Positions 35,840 to 42,250 are shown, counted from the stretch's first letter. The stretch is 64,000 nucleotides of DNA from Clostridia bacterium (GCA_017435665.1 JAFSEP010000041.1:53995-117994), one strand, 5' to 3'. A program made the numbers and translations. The notes: generated by a model not told the origin, from the sequence alone.

Positions 35840-36238
35840 ATGTACGAAACAAATCCGTTTTTCTACGGCACAGGCCGCAGAAAGAAGTCAGTAGCTCGTG
35901 TACGTGTATATGCAGGTACAGGTAAGATCACAATCAATGACAGAGACATCGATGATTATTTTGGTCTCGAAACATTAAAGCTCATCGTTCGTCAGCCTCT
36001 CGCTTTAACAGGCACATCAGAGAAGTTTGACATCGTTTGCCGTGTAAACGGCGGTGGCGTTACAGGTCAGGCCGGCGCTATCCGTCACGGTTTATCAAGA
36101 GCTTTACTTCAGTATGACGAAGAACTTCGTCCTGCTCTCAAGAAGGCAGGCTTCCTCACTCGTGACCCGAGAATGAAGGAAAGAAAGAAGTACGGTCTCA
36201 AGGGCGCTCGTCGTGCACCGCAGTTCTCAAAGAGATAA
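35840..36238 (+). CDS. rpsI: 30S ribosomal protein S9
   Basis: 132 residues. [22 protein letters not shown]-type start ([11 protein letters not shown]), then [18 protein letters not shown] and the C-terminal [25 protein letters not shown] tail reaching the P site. GAAAGGAGAT ribosome site 17 bases after rplM. Confidence 0.98.
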   Translation: MYETNPFFYGTGRRKKSVARVRVYAGTGKITINDRDIDDYFGLETLKLIVRQPLALTGTSEKFDIVCRVNGGGVTGQAGAIRHGLSRALLQYDEELRPALKKAGFLTRDPRMKERKKYGLKGARRAPQFSKR

Positions 36239-36256
36239 GTTATCATACTTATTATA

Positions 36257-36286
36257 CAACCTCTGCTCTCGCAGGGGTTGTTTTTT
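36257..36286 (+). terminator. Terminator of rplM-rpsI
   Basis: 10-bp stem CAACCTCTGC/GCAGGGGTTG, TCTC loop and T-run. A near copy follows at 36324-36354 (TCTT loop, longer T-run), so the operon has a duplicated terminator. Confidence 0.85.
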
Positions 36287-36308
36287 ATTTTGCGGGACGT
36301 CGAGGACG

Positions 36309-36346
36309 CCGTCCCCTACGGTGAACCTCTGCTCTTGCAGGGGTTG
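36309..36346 (+). repeat. 38-bp direct repeat, copy 1
   Basis: Starts CCGTCCCCTACGGTGAACC and ends GCAGGGGTTG. It matches 38362-38399 at 37 of 38 positions. A partial copy (first 16 bases) lies at 36431-36446. The gap 36239-36518 otherwise holds short hairpins (TGTCGCATTTGCGACA at 36392-36407) and terminators. Confidence 0.8.
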
Positions 36347-36464
36347 TTTTTTTTGCGGGACGTCGAGGTTACGGCTTCGCCATTACCCCTTTGTCGCATT
36401 TGCGACATTTCCCCTATCAGGGGAATCTCACCGTCCCCTACGGTGAACATCTCCTTTTTACGCA

Positions 36465-36498
36465 AAAATACCGATATGCGGGTGCATATCGGTATTTT
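36465..36498. terminator. Terminator of the 512-aa secreted protein gene
   Basis: 15-bp perfect stem (AAAATACCGATATGC), GGGT loop; the A/T ends make it usable in both directions. Confidence 0.85.
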
Positions 36499-36518
36499 GT
36501 CATATTTAAGCTCTATGC

Positions 36519-38057
36519 TTATTTATACTCTATTTCATATATTTCTGTTGCTGAACCTTCAAGCTCTGCCTTAACGGTAATGGGATTAATCTTTGCAACA
36601 GCTGTTCCGTTTACGGGAAGGTATGTCTGAAGATATACAAGTCTGCCCTGACTGTCAAGTCTTGCTTCAATTGTTGCACCGGAATAATTCATTTCTGCAC
36701 TTGTTATTTCAACATCACCAAGATAAAGAGCTGCAGGATTTAAAATTTCTACTGCATTCATATGATGTTCAGGCAATGTAAGGTTTTCACCGTCATAAGT
36801 TGAAATATCTTCCTTGAGCTTGATTGTGATAACTGTTTCGTCACCGTCAGCTTCCTTGGTTGCACTTACAACGTCTTCGTCACGGATATCTGTTATCTGA
36901 TATCCCGGAGGAAGTATTCCCAAAACGCTTCTTCCGTCTTCGTCATAACCCTCTGAGATAACATACTGTCTTTCGGTTTTGCCTATTAAGTTATCAATAA
37001 GTGAATTAATAACACCGTTCAGAGCTGAAGCGGATGAATCAACCAGCTCACAGTCAATATCATTTGTATAATCTATAACCATATCGCCGTCATAGTCAAA
37101 CTTGAGCGCATTGATTAAATTATTGTATTCAGCCACAACGCCTGTTGCTTCAACGTAATCGATCAATACATCATAATTCGTTCTGAAAGATATTGTAACT
37201 GCTGCACGAACACCACCGATATCAACGATAAGATCCATATCAACAGGTGTGCTTGCGCTTACTGATTCTATTCTGCCTTTTTGATCAAGCCAGATAGTAA
37301 ACTCTGTGCCGTAGTAAATAACTGTGCCTTCTTTTACCATACCGTTGCCGAAATCTGCAAGTTCAATATTCTTTACAAGATACTGAAGCTCGGGAACAGA
37401 TGTTGTTGTTCCGTCAAAGGTACAGGTCTCGCCTGAAATAGTGATTGAGGCATATTCGCCGGTCTTAACCATTTCTGCAAAGGCAACAATGTCTTCAGCA
37501 ATTTCTATCTGCTCACCCACTGTGGGAATAAGGTCAGTAAGCTTAACACCGTTCTCATCGATACCGTTTTCCATAACGTAAAAATCGCTCTTTTCGGTAT
37601 CTTCAAAAAATGATTCACTAAGTTCCTGCACTATGCCATACATAGAATCAGGAGCTTCTATGTCGTAAACGAATGTCCCCTGATCCACTACAACAGACAT
37701 AGGACTCTTGTCACCGGCGAGCATATTTACATTTGTGTTGTAAAATTCAAGAACTTCGCCGATGTCATTGATGTAGGGGTACTCATAATCATCATCAAAA
37801 TCATCGTCCGTGCCGTCATCGCATAAAGGACAATCCAAGCCGAAATATGCAAAGATCTTTTCAACAAATCTGTGAATCAGATCCATCAGTGTGTCGATTA
37901 TGCTGAACCCGCCTAAGCGTGTATCAACAGAATCGGAAACGGATGCATACGAAACCTGAGCTGCACTGTCTTCAGGTACGATTGTTGCGGCACTTGCTGT
38001 TGCCGCCATTGAGAATGTGAGGGTGATTGCCAGGATGAGTGCTAATAGTTTTTTCAT
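36519..38057 (-). CDS. Secreted hypothetical protein with internal duplication, 512 aa
   Basis: No family recognised. Signal peptide 1-23 (MKKLLALILAITLTFSMAATASA), then an amphipathic helix (IIDTLMDLIHRFVEKIFAYFG), one CPLC motif and a run of Asp (DDGTDDDFDDDYE). Two repeats of about 200 residues follow: one from LEFYNTNVNML near 103, one from AEYNNLINALKF near 308. Each ends in a beta segment with LD(Q/S)xGR(I/L) and a T/YxPV(D/N) strand (IWLDQKGRIESVSASTPVD; ARLDSQGRLVYLQTYLPVN). Exported, probably surface or extracellular. Flanked by 38-bp direct repeats. AGGAGGAAAAACAA ribosome site. Confidence 0.8.
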   Translation of the reverse strand: MKKLLALILAITLTFSMAATASAATIVPEDSAAQVSYASVSDSVDTRLGGFSIIDTLMDLIHRFVEKIFAYFGLDCPLCDDGTDDDFDDDYEYPYINDIGEVLEFYNTNVNMLAGDKSPMSVVVDQGTFVYDIEAPDSMYGIVQELSESFFEDTEKSDFYVMENGIDENGVKLTDLIPTVGEQIEIAEDIVAFAEMVKTGEYASITISGETCTFDGTTTSVPELQYLVKNIELADFGNGMVKEGTVIYYGTEFTIWLDQKGRIESVSASTPVDMDLIVDIGGVRAAVTISFRTNYDVLIDYVEATGVVAEYNNLINALKFDYDGDMVIDYTNDIDCELVDSSASALNGVINSLIDNLIGKTERQYVISEGYDEDGRSVLGILPPGYQITDIRDEDVVSATKEADGDETVITIKLKEDISTYDGENLTLPEHHMNAVEILNPAALYLGDVEITSAEMNYSGATIEARLDSQGRLVYLQTYLPVNGTAVAKINPITVKAELEGSATEIYEIEYK

Positions 38058-38176
38058 TTGTTTTTCCTCCTAAGAAAAGTTTATAAAAAAGATATTACAG
38101 AAAACATACAGAATATCTTACTTCCGTTATCTTTTCAACGTAACAAAATAGTCAGACCTGTCTGAATATTAATGAT

Positions 38177-38205
38177 AGTTTAACATTATGAACGCAAAAT
38201 GTCAA
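38177..38205 (-). promoter_or_regulatory. Promoter of the 512-aa secreted protein
   Basis: Minus-strand TTGACA (38205-38200), 17 bases, TAAACT (38182-38177). In the leader, TCAGACCTGTCTGA (38152-38165) is an inverted repeat and possible operator. Confidence 0.65.
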
Positions 38206-38361
38206 GATTTGATTGTTTCGTATGACTTCCCGTGTGTTTTCGTTGTGAATATATAATAATATATCAATTGAGAAAAATAAATAACACTAAATGCAAAAAC
38301 AATCGCTCTTTTTTGCATTTAGTGCAAATTTTCCGAAAAGCTTTTGCAGAGCTTCTCTGCT

Positions 38362-38399
38362 CCGTCCCCTACGGTGAACCTTTGCTCTTGCAGGGGTTG
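38362..38399 (+). repeat. 38-bp direct repeat, copy 2
   Basis: Same sequence as 36309-36346 with one C-to-T change. It includes the terminator-like hairpin but is not behind any plus-strand gene. The 476-base gap 38058-38533 holds this repeat, the two promoters and AT-rich sequence. Confidence 0.8.
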
Positions 38400-38452
38400 C
38401 TTTTTACCCAAACAAGCCGCAAGTCCAACAATAGTGCATTGTGAATTACGCA

Positions 38453-38481
38453 TTGAAAAATACAGTTTTTTATGCTACAAT
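38453..38481 (+). promoter_or_regulatory. Promoter of trmB
   Basis: TTGAAA (38453-38458), 17 bases, TACAAT (38476-38481) with extended TGC. Confidence 0.65.
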
Positions 38482-38533
38482 ACCCGTTGAACCAAATCCC
38501 GGGCATACTATATATATAAAGGACTGACAGATT

Positions 38534-39214
38534 ATGAGAATGCGACATAAGAAAAACCTTGATGACAGACTCGCAAAATGCGATGGCATACTTTTTAAAA
38601 TAATGTGTGAGGACAGAAACTTCTCCACCACAATAAATGAAAAAGAATACTTCGACTTTGAGAAAATCTTCGGAAACAGCAATGAGGTACATATGGAAAT
38701 CGGCTGCGGCAAAGGCCAGTTCATAGCCGAAATTGCGGAACGCAACCCCGATATCAACTATATCGCAGTTGAAAAAACGGCTGATGTTATTGTTCTTGCC
38801 TGCGAAAAGGTGCTTGAAAAAGGGCTGAAAAACGTCTTTTTTGTCAAGGGCAGCGCCGAATATCTTCCCAAGTACATACCTGAAGGCAGTATAGGCAGAA
38901 TTTATCTGAACTTCTCCTGCCCCTTCCCCAAGGCAAAATATGCCAAGCACAGGCTCACACACGCATACTTTCTTAATATATACCGTCCCCTGCTCGCAGA
39001 GGGTGCGGAAATTCATCAGAAAACAGACAATATGCATTTCTTTGAATTCTCCATTGAGCAGTTTTCACAGGAGGGCTGGCTGATTAAAAATGTTTCTCTG
39101 GACCTGCACAACAGCGATTTCGAGGGGAATATCGTAACGGAATACGAGCACCGGTTCTCATCAATGGGTCAGCCGATATATCGGTTGGAGGCAAGTATAA
39201 CAAATCTCGCCTGA
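38534..39214 (+). CDS. trmB: tRNA (guanine46-N7)-methyltransferase TrmB
   Basis: 226 residues. MEIGCGKGQF (54-63, SAM site), YIAVEKTADV, and HRLTHAYFLNIYRPLL match TrmB, which makes m7G46 in tRNA variable loops. Normal family motif NFSDPWPK reads NFSCPFPK here (126-133), so Cys129 stands where a conserved, functionally important Asp is expected. Length is normal and the frame is intact. Followed directly by a repeat array. Confidence 0.92.
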   Translation: MRMRHKKNLDDRLAKCDGILFKIMCEDRNFSTTINEKEYFDFEKIFGNSNEVHMEIGCGKGQFIAEIAERNPDINYIAVEKTADVIVLACEKVLEKGLKNVFFVKGSAEYLPKYIPEGSIGRIYLNFSCPFPKAKYAKHRLTHAYFLNIYRPLLAEGAEIHQKTDNMHFFEFSIEQFSQEGWLIKNVSLDLHNSDFEGNIVTEYEHRFSSMGQPIYRLEASITNLA

Positions 39215-40609
39215 CAGAGAGGTCGCCAAAACAACGCTGAAAGCGTTGGGTTAACTTCTGCTGTAATTTTGGTTTATCTCGGCACGACTCGTGCCGTTTG
39301 AGTACCTCTCAGTCACTTCGTGACAGCTCTCCTTTCAGGAGAGCCTATTCTGCCTCGCCTGAAAGGAGAGGTGGCAGCCGTATGGCTGACAGAGAGATCA
39401 CCAAAACAACGCTGAAAGCGTTGGGATAGTTTCTGCTGTAATTTTGGTTTATCTCGGCACGACTCGTGCCGCTTGGGCACCTCTCAGTCACTTCGTGACA
39501 GCTCTCCTTTCAGGAGAGCCTTTGTTGCATACTTTTAATTCAAAGGATTTATTATATGGATGATTATAAAGATTATGAATACACGGCATACAACAAAAAG
39601 TTACTTGAAAACGCCAAAGAACTTAGAAAGCATATGACACTCCAAGAACGTCACCTTTGGTATGATTTTCTGAGAAAGTACCATATGAAGTTCTATAAGC
39701 AACGACCAATTGCCACATATATAGCCGATTTTTATTGTCCTGAGGCAAAATTGGTTATAGAAATAGATGGTTCACAGCATTACTCGGATGAAGGCCTTAT
39801 AAATGACGAAAACCGCACATATGTGTTAAATATGTTTGATTTAGAAGTTATCCGTTTCTCAAATCACGATGTAAACACAAATTTTGAGGGTGTTTGCATT
39901 GCAATTAATGAGAAAATAAAGGAAAGAATAGAAATTTTAGAACAGAGAAAAGATGAAGGAAAATAAAAGCCTCGCCTGAAAGGAGAGGTGGCAGCCGTAT
40001 GGCTGACGGAGAGGTCGCCAAAACAACGCTGAAAGCGTTGGGTTAACTTCTGCTGTAATTTTGGTTTATCTCGGCACGACTCGTGCCGTTTGGGCACCTC
40101 TCAGTCACTTCGTGACAGCTCTCCTTTCAGGAGAGCCTATTCTGCCTCGCCTGAAAGGAGAGGTGGCAGCCGTATGGCTGACGGAGAGGTCACCAAAACA
40201 ACGCTGAAAGCGTTGGGATAGTTTCTGCTGTAATTTTGATTTATCTCGGCACGACTCGTGCCGTTTGAGTACCTCTCAGTCACTTCGTGACAGCTCTCCT
40301 TTCAGGAGAGCATATTCTGCCTCTCCTGAAAGGGAATTCCCCCTGTCAGGGGGAGTGTCACGAATGTGACGAGGGGGTTCCCGTTTCCGGAGGAAAAGGT
40401 GGATGCGACCAACGGGAGCAGACGGAGAGGTCACCAAAACAACGCTGAAGGCGTTGGGATAGTTTCTGCTGTAATTTTGATTTATCTCGGCACGACTCGT
40501 GCCGTTTGGGCACCTCTCAGTCACTTCGTGACAGCTCTCCTTTCAGGAGAGCCTATTCTGCCTCGCCTGAAAGGAGAGGTGGCACAGCATAAGCTGTGAC
40601 GGAGAGGTA
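39211..40609. repeat. Tandem array of a 175-bp multi-hairpin repeat
   Basis: Units begin at 39211, 39386, 40003, 40178 and 40419, with a final fragment at 40596. Spacing is exactly 175 where uninterrupted. Each unit can fold into six successive hairpins: AACGCT-GAA-AGCGTT; GGCACGACTCGTGCC; GTCACTTCGTGAC; CTCTCCTTTCAGGAGAG; CCTCGCCTGAAAGGAGAGG; CAGCCGTATGGCTG. The 40178 unit carries an extra 66 bases with other hairpins. The last hairpin is replaced by CACAGCATAAGCTGTG at 40583, keeping pairing. Unit 2 is split by the DUF559 gene. 39215-39555 and 39967-40620 hold nothing else; 40621-40835 is very AT-rich with no feature seen. Confidence 0.85.
39556..39966 (+). CDS. DUF559 (Vsr/restriction-like) endonuclease-domain protein
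   Basis: 136 residues. RKHMTLQERHLWYDFLRKY, FYKQRPIATYIADFYCPEAKLVIEIDGSQHY and DLEVIRFSNHDV are typical of DUF559, a PD-(D/E)xK-type fold related to very-short-patch-repair nucleases; Asp in ADFYC and Glu in EIDG are likely catalytic. A modest AAAGGA sits 10 bases upstream. The gene with about 35 bases on the 5' side is enclosed by a 175-bp repeat unit: array sequence stops at 39521 and resumes at 39970. Related genes are common in gut Clostridia and their role is unknown. Confidence 0.88.
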   Translation: MDDYKDYEYTAYNKKLLENAKELRKHMTLQERHLWYDFLRKYHMKFYKQRPIATYIADFYCPEAKLVIEIDGSQHYSDEGLINDENRTYVLNMFDLEVIRFSNHDVNTNFEGVCIAINEKIKERIEILEQRKDEGK

Positions 40610-40835
40610 TCTCTTTTTCACACTTCCGACATATTTTTTCAACATATTAAAAATCTGCATTTTCGATTTCATGCGACAATTTTTTGCTTGCTTTTACAAC
40701 ATTTATTCCGATTTATGTTGCTTAAATTTTGAATTTCAGAAAAAATTAAAGAATTTTTCTAAAATAAATATAAAATATCAAGTTAAAATCCAAATATTAA
40801 AATCTGTAAATTTTGAACTTTTTTTAAATTACCCG

Positions 40836-40864
40836 TTGACAAGCGTTTAATCTTATGTTATTAT
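40836..40864 (+). promoter_or_regulatory. Promoter of peptide operon 1
   Basis: TTGACA (40836-40841), 17 bases, TATTAT (40859-40864). Directly upstream is TTTGAACTTTTTTTAAATTA (from 40813), also present at operon 2. A leader hairpin GGGAA/TTCCC lies at 40878-40891. Confidence 0.85.
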
Positions 40865-40921
40865 ATCGGTGAACAAAGGGAATTGTTTCCCCTGTTTAAT
40901 ACATGAAAGGAGAACATTACA

Positions 40922-41005
40922 ATGGATATCATCGCACTCGTAAAGGATCTCGTTGACAAGATCATCAGAGCTCTCTGGGCAATGTTCACAAAGGAAGAAG
41001 CATAA
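40922..41005 (+). CDS. Small amphipathic peptide 1A, 27 aa (PSM/leaderless-bacteriocin-like)
   Basis: Starts MDIIALVKDLVDKIIRAL, then WAMFTKEEA. GAAAGGAGA ribosome site 9 bases upstream. Hydrophobic residues at 3, 4, 7, 10, 11, 14, 15, 18 and 22 form one helix face and K8, D9, D12, K13, R16 the other. Net charge about -1; no signal peptide, no Cys. In length and pattern it recalls staphylococcal delta-toxin. First gene of operon 1. Function not known; secretion, if any, would need a dedicated exporter not found here. Confidence 0.8.
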   Translation: MDIIALVKDLVDKIIRALWAMFTKEEA

Positions 41006-41055
41006 TTGACCTTTAGTTAATTATCGAACTTAATTTTAAGAAAGGAGAAACTACA

Positions 41056-41154
41056 ATGGCAGATTTACTTAACCAGCTCAAGGAAGTTTTCCGCGCTATC
41101 TACAACATCATCATGGCTATGATCGATGACATCGCAGGCGTTGAAGCTGAATAA
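41056..41154 (+). CDS. Small amphipathic peptide 1B, 32 aa
   Basis: Starts MADLLNQLKEVFRAIYNIIM, then AMIDDIAGVEAE. AAAGGAGAAACTACA ribosome site. Hydrophobic positions 4, 5, 8, 11, 12, 15, 18, 19, 22, 23 and 26 give a continuous helix face; net charge about -4. The C-terminal acidic GVEAE resembles GEAE in peptide 2A. Second gene of operon 1, 50 bases after peptide 1A, before a terminator. Confidence 0.8.
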   Translation: MADLLNQLKEVFRAIYNIIMAMIDDIAGVEAE

Positions 41155-41171
41155 TTGATTTTTAACTTTTG

Positions 41172-41183
41172 ACACTCGAGTGT
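41172..41183. promoter_or_regulatory. 12-bp palindrome after peptide operon 1
   Basis: ACACTCGAGTGT lies 17 bases after the peptide 1B stop and ends 9 bases before the terminator stem. The equivalent site in operon 2 (42006-42017) differs by a paired C-to-T/G-to-A change. Confidence 0.6.
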
Positions 41184-41192
41184 TAAAAACAT

Positions 41193-41219
41193 AAAACCGA
41201 CGGTTCGCCGTCGGTTTTT
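41193..41219 (+). terminator. Terminator of peptide operon 1
   Basis: 11-bp stem AAAACCGACGG/CCGTCGGTTTT with TTCG tetraloop and T-run. Confidence 0.92.
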
Positions 41220-41232
41220 CTTTTTCAGTTTA

Positions 41233-41261
41233 TTGACAATTATCTCCTGTTATGGTATTAT
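41233..41261 (+). promoter_or_regulatory. Promoter of peptide 3
   Basis: TTGACA (41233-41238), 17 bases, TATTAT (41256-41261). Same core as the two operons but without their shared upstream block. Confidence 0.85.
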
Positions 41262-41305
41262 CTTTATAGAAATATTATACATTTCAAATTGAAAGGAGAA
41301 TAAAT

Positions 41306-41410
41306 ATGAATATTGATTTCGGCGTTTTCACAGAGGTTTTTAACGTGCTTAAAAAGATCATCTTCGCAACCATTTTAAAGGAATTAGGTCTTATTGATTG
41401 GATTAAGTAA
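41306..41410 (+). CDS. Small amphipathic peptide 3, 34 aa
   Basis: Starts MNIDFGVFTEVFNVLKKIIF, then ATILKELGLIDWIK. GAAAGGAGA ribosome site 7 bases upstream. Four Lys and four acidic residues, net charge about 0; one Trp near the C-terminus as in many leaderless bacteriocins. Monocistronic with its own promoter and terminator. More divergent from the other four; likely same functional class. Confidence 0.78.
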   Translation: MNIDFGVFTEVFNVLKKIIFATILKELGLIDWIK

Positions 41411-41428
41411 GATTAAATTACTTCCGGT

Positions 41429-41460
41429 GCGGCAGGTATTTAAACCTGCCGCTTATTTTT
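41429..41460 (+). terminator. Terminator of peptide 3
   Basis: 9-bp stem GCGGCAGGT/ACCTGCCGC, ATTTAA loop, then TTATTTTTTT. Confidence 0.88.
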
Positions 41461-41465
41461 TTATC

Positions 41466-41485
41466 ATATTTTGTTAACAAAATAT
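41466..41485. promoter_or_regulatory. 20-bp perfect palindrome
   Basis: ATATTTTGTTAACAAAATAT, centred on GTTAAC. Between peptide 3 and operon 2; a possible regulator site. The rest of the gap 41411-41761 is AT-rich promoter sequence. Confidence 0.5.
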
Positions 41486-41672
41486 ATACATGCCACAAAT
41501 GCTTTAATTTACAACAAACAAATACTATCTGTGTATGAAAACTCAGGATTTTTGCAAAAAACTCTTTCCGAAAGACGCTTTTTTCATTTTTTCTGATTTA
41601 AAACAATAATATTATGAATTATTAAATTAATCGAATTTGTACTAAATTTTTGAACTTTTTTTAAATTAACCG

Positions 41673-41701
41673 TTGACAACTCGTGAAATCTGTGTTATTA
41701 T
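41673..41701 (+). promoter_or_regulatory. Promoter of peptide operon 2
   Basis: TTGACA (41673-41678), 17 bases, TATTAT (41696-41701). Preceded by the same TTTGAACTTTTTTTAAATTA block as operon 1 and followed by the shared GAACAAAGGGAAT leader, with hairpin AAGGGA/TCCCTT at 41713-41729. Confidence 0.85.
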
Positions 41702-41761
41702 ACATACGAACAAAGGGAATATATCCCTTGGTCAAAAAATTGTTGAAAGGAGATACAAACA

Positions 41762-41857
41762 ATGGATATTAAGGAAGCTGTTTACAACCTTCTTTACAAG
41801 GTTTTCAAGCAGATCTGGGACATGATCGCTGATATGTTCGCAGGCGAAGCTGAATAA
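41762..41857 (+). CDS. Small amphipathic peptide 2A, 31 aa
   Basis: Starts MDIKEAVYNLLYKVFKQIWD, then MIADMFAGEAE. GAAAGGAGA ribosome site. Hydrophobic face 3, 7, 10, 11, 14, 18, 21, 22, 25; polar face K4, E5, K13, K16, D20, D24. Net charge about -3. Shares MDI start with peptide 1A and the acidic end with 1B. First gene of operon 2. Confidence 0.8.
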   Translation: MDIKEAVYNLLYKVFKQIWDMIADMFAGEAE

Positions 41858-41910
41858 TTGAAACATTCAATTATTACTTACTTTTTAATTTTTGAAAGGA
41901 GAAAGTTACA

Positions 41911-41994
41911 ATGGATATGAACGCAATTCTTGCTGCAGTTAAGGATCTTCTTAGAGCAGTTTGGGCTTACATCCAGGAAGCTCTTCTTGGCTAA
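41911..41994 (+). CDS. Small amphipathic peptide 2B, 27 aa
   Basis: Starts MDMNAILAAVKDLLRAVWAY, then IQEALLG. GAAAGGAGA ribosome site. Closest to peptide 1A (VKDL, R-A-x-WA core). Hydrophobic face 3, 6, 7, 10, 13, 14, 17, 21, 25; net charge about -1. Second gene of operon 2, before the palindrome and terminator. Confidence 0.8.
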   Translation: MDMNAILAAVKDLLRAVWAYIQEALLG

Positions 41995-42005
41995 TTAAAA
42001 TTTTG

Positions 42006-42017
42006 ACATTCGAATGT
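42006..42017. promoter_or_regulatory. 12-bp palindrome after peptide operon 2
   Basis: ACATTCGAATGT, same position as ACACTCGAGTGT after operon 1, with a compensating substitution. Confidence 0.6.
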
Positions 42018-42025
42018 TAGAATTG

Positions 42026-42055
42026 AAGCCGACGGTAATAACCGTCGGCTTTTTA
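42026..42055 (+). terminator. Terminator of peptide operon 2
   Basis: 11-bp stem AAGCCGACGGT/ACCGTCGGCTT, AATA loop, T-run. The stem core CCGACGG matches operon 1's terminator. Confidence 0.92.
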
Positions 42056-42084
42056 TTTTTGTGTTGAAAGATTAAGGAAACAGC

Positions 42085-42246
42085 TTGAGGTGGAAGGAGT
42101 TCTCACTCCCTCAATCAAAATCGCAATCCGATTTTGCCAGCTCCCCCTAAAGGGTGAGCCTATAAAAGCTGTCCCCTTTAGGGGAAAGTGGCAAATGCAT
42201 AGCATTTGTCGAAAGGGGCTCAAGCCTCCCCTGAAAGGAGAGGTCA
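42085..42246. repeat. Diverged relative of the 175-bp multi-hairpin unit
   Basis: Same order of elements as the array unit (inverted pair, CAGCTCC...GAGCCTAT, complementary block, GTGGC-hairpin-GAC, final AGGGG), but with different stems: GGAGTTCTCACTCC, AAAATCGCAATCCGATTTT, CCCCTAAAGGG, CCCCTTTAGGGG, CAAATGCATAGCATTTG. Ends GCCTCCCCTGAAAGGAGAGG. The gap 41995-42280 contains this plus two terminators. Confidence 0.6.
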
Positions 42247-42250
42247 AAAA

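Noticed and set aside
36213-36630. Plus-strand ORFs after rpsI
   Set aside because: They run through two terminators and repeats, and overlap the 512-aa gene's end.
39864-40599. ORFs of 77-82 codons on both strands inside the repeat array
   Set aside because: They are made of repeat sequence and recur wherever the unit recurs; no ribosome sites.
39211-40609. CRISPR array
   Set aside because: The repeated unit is 175 bp and continuous, with no regular unique spacers and no cas genes.
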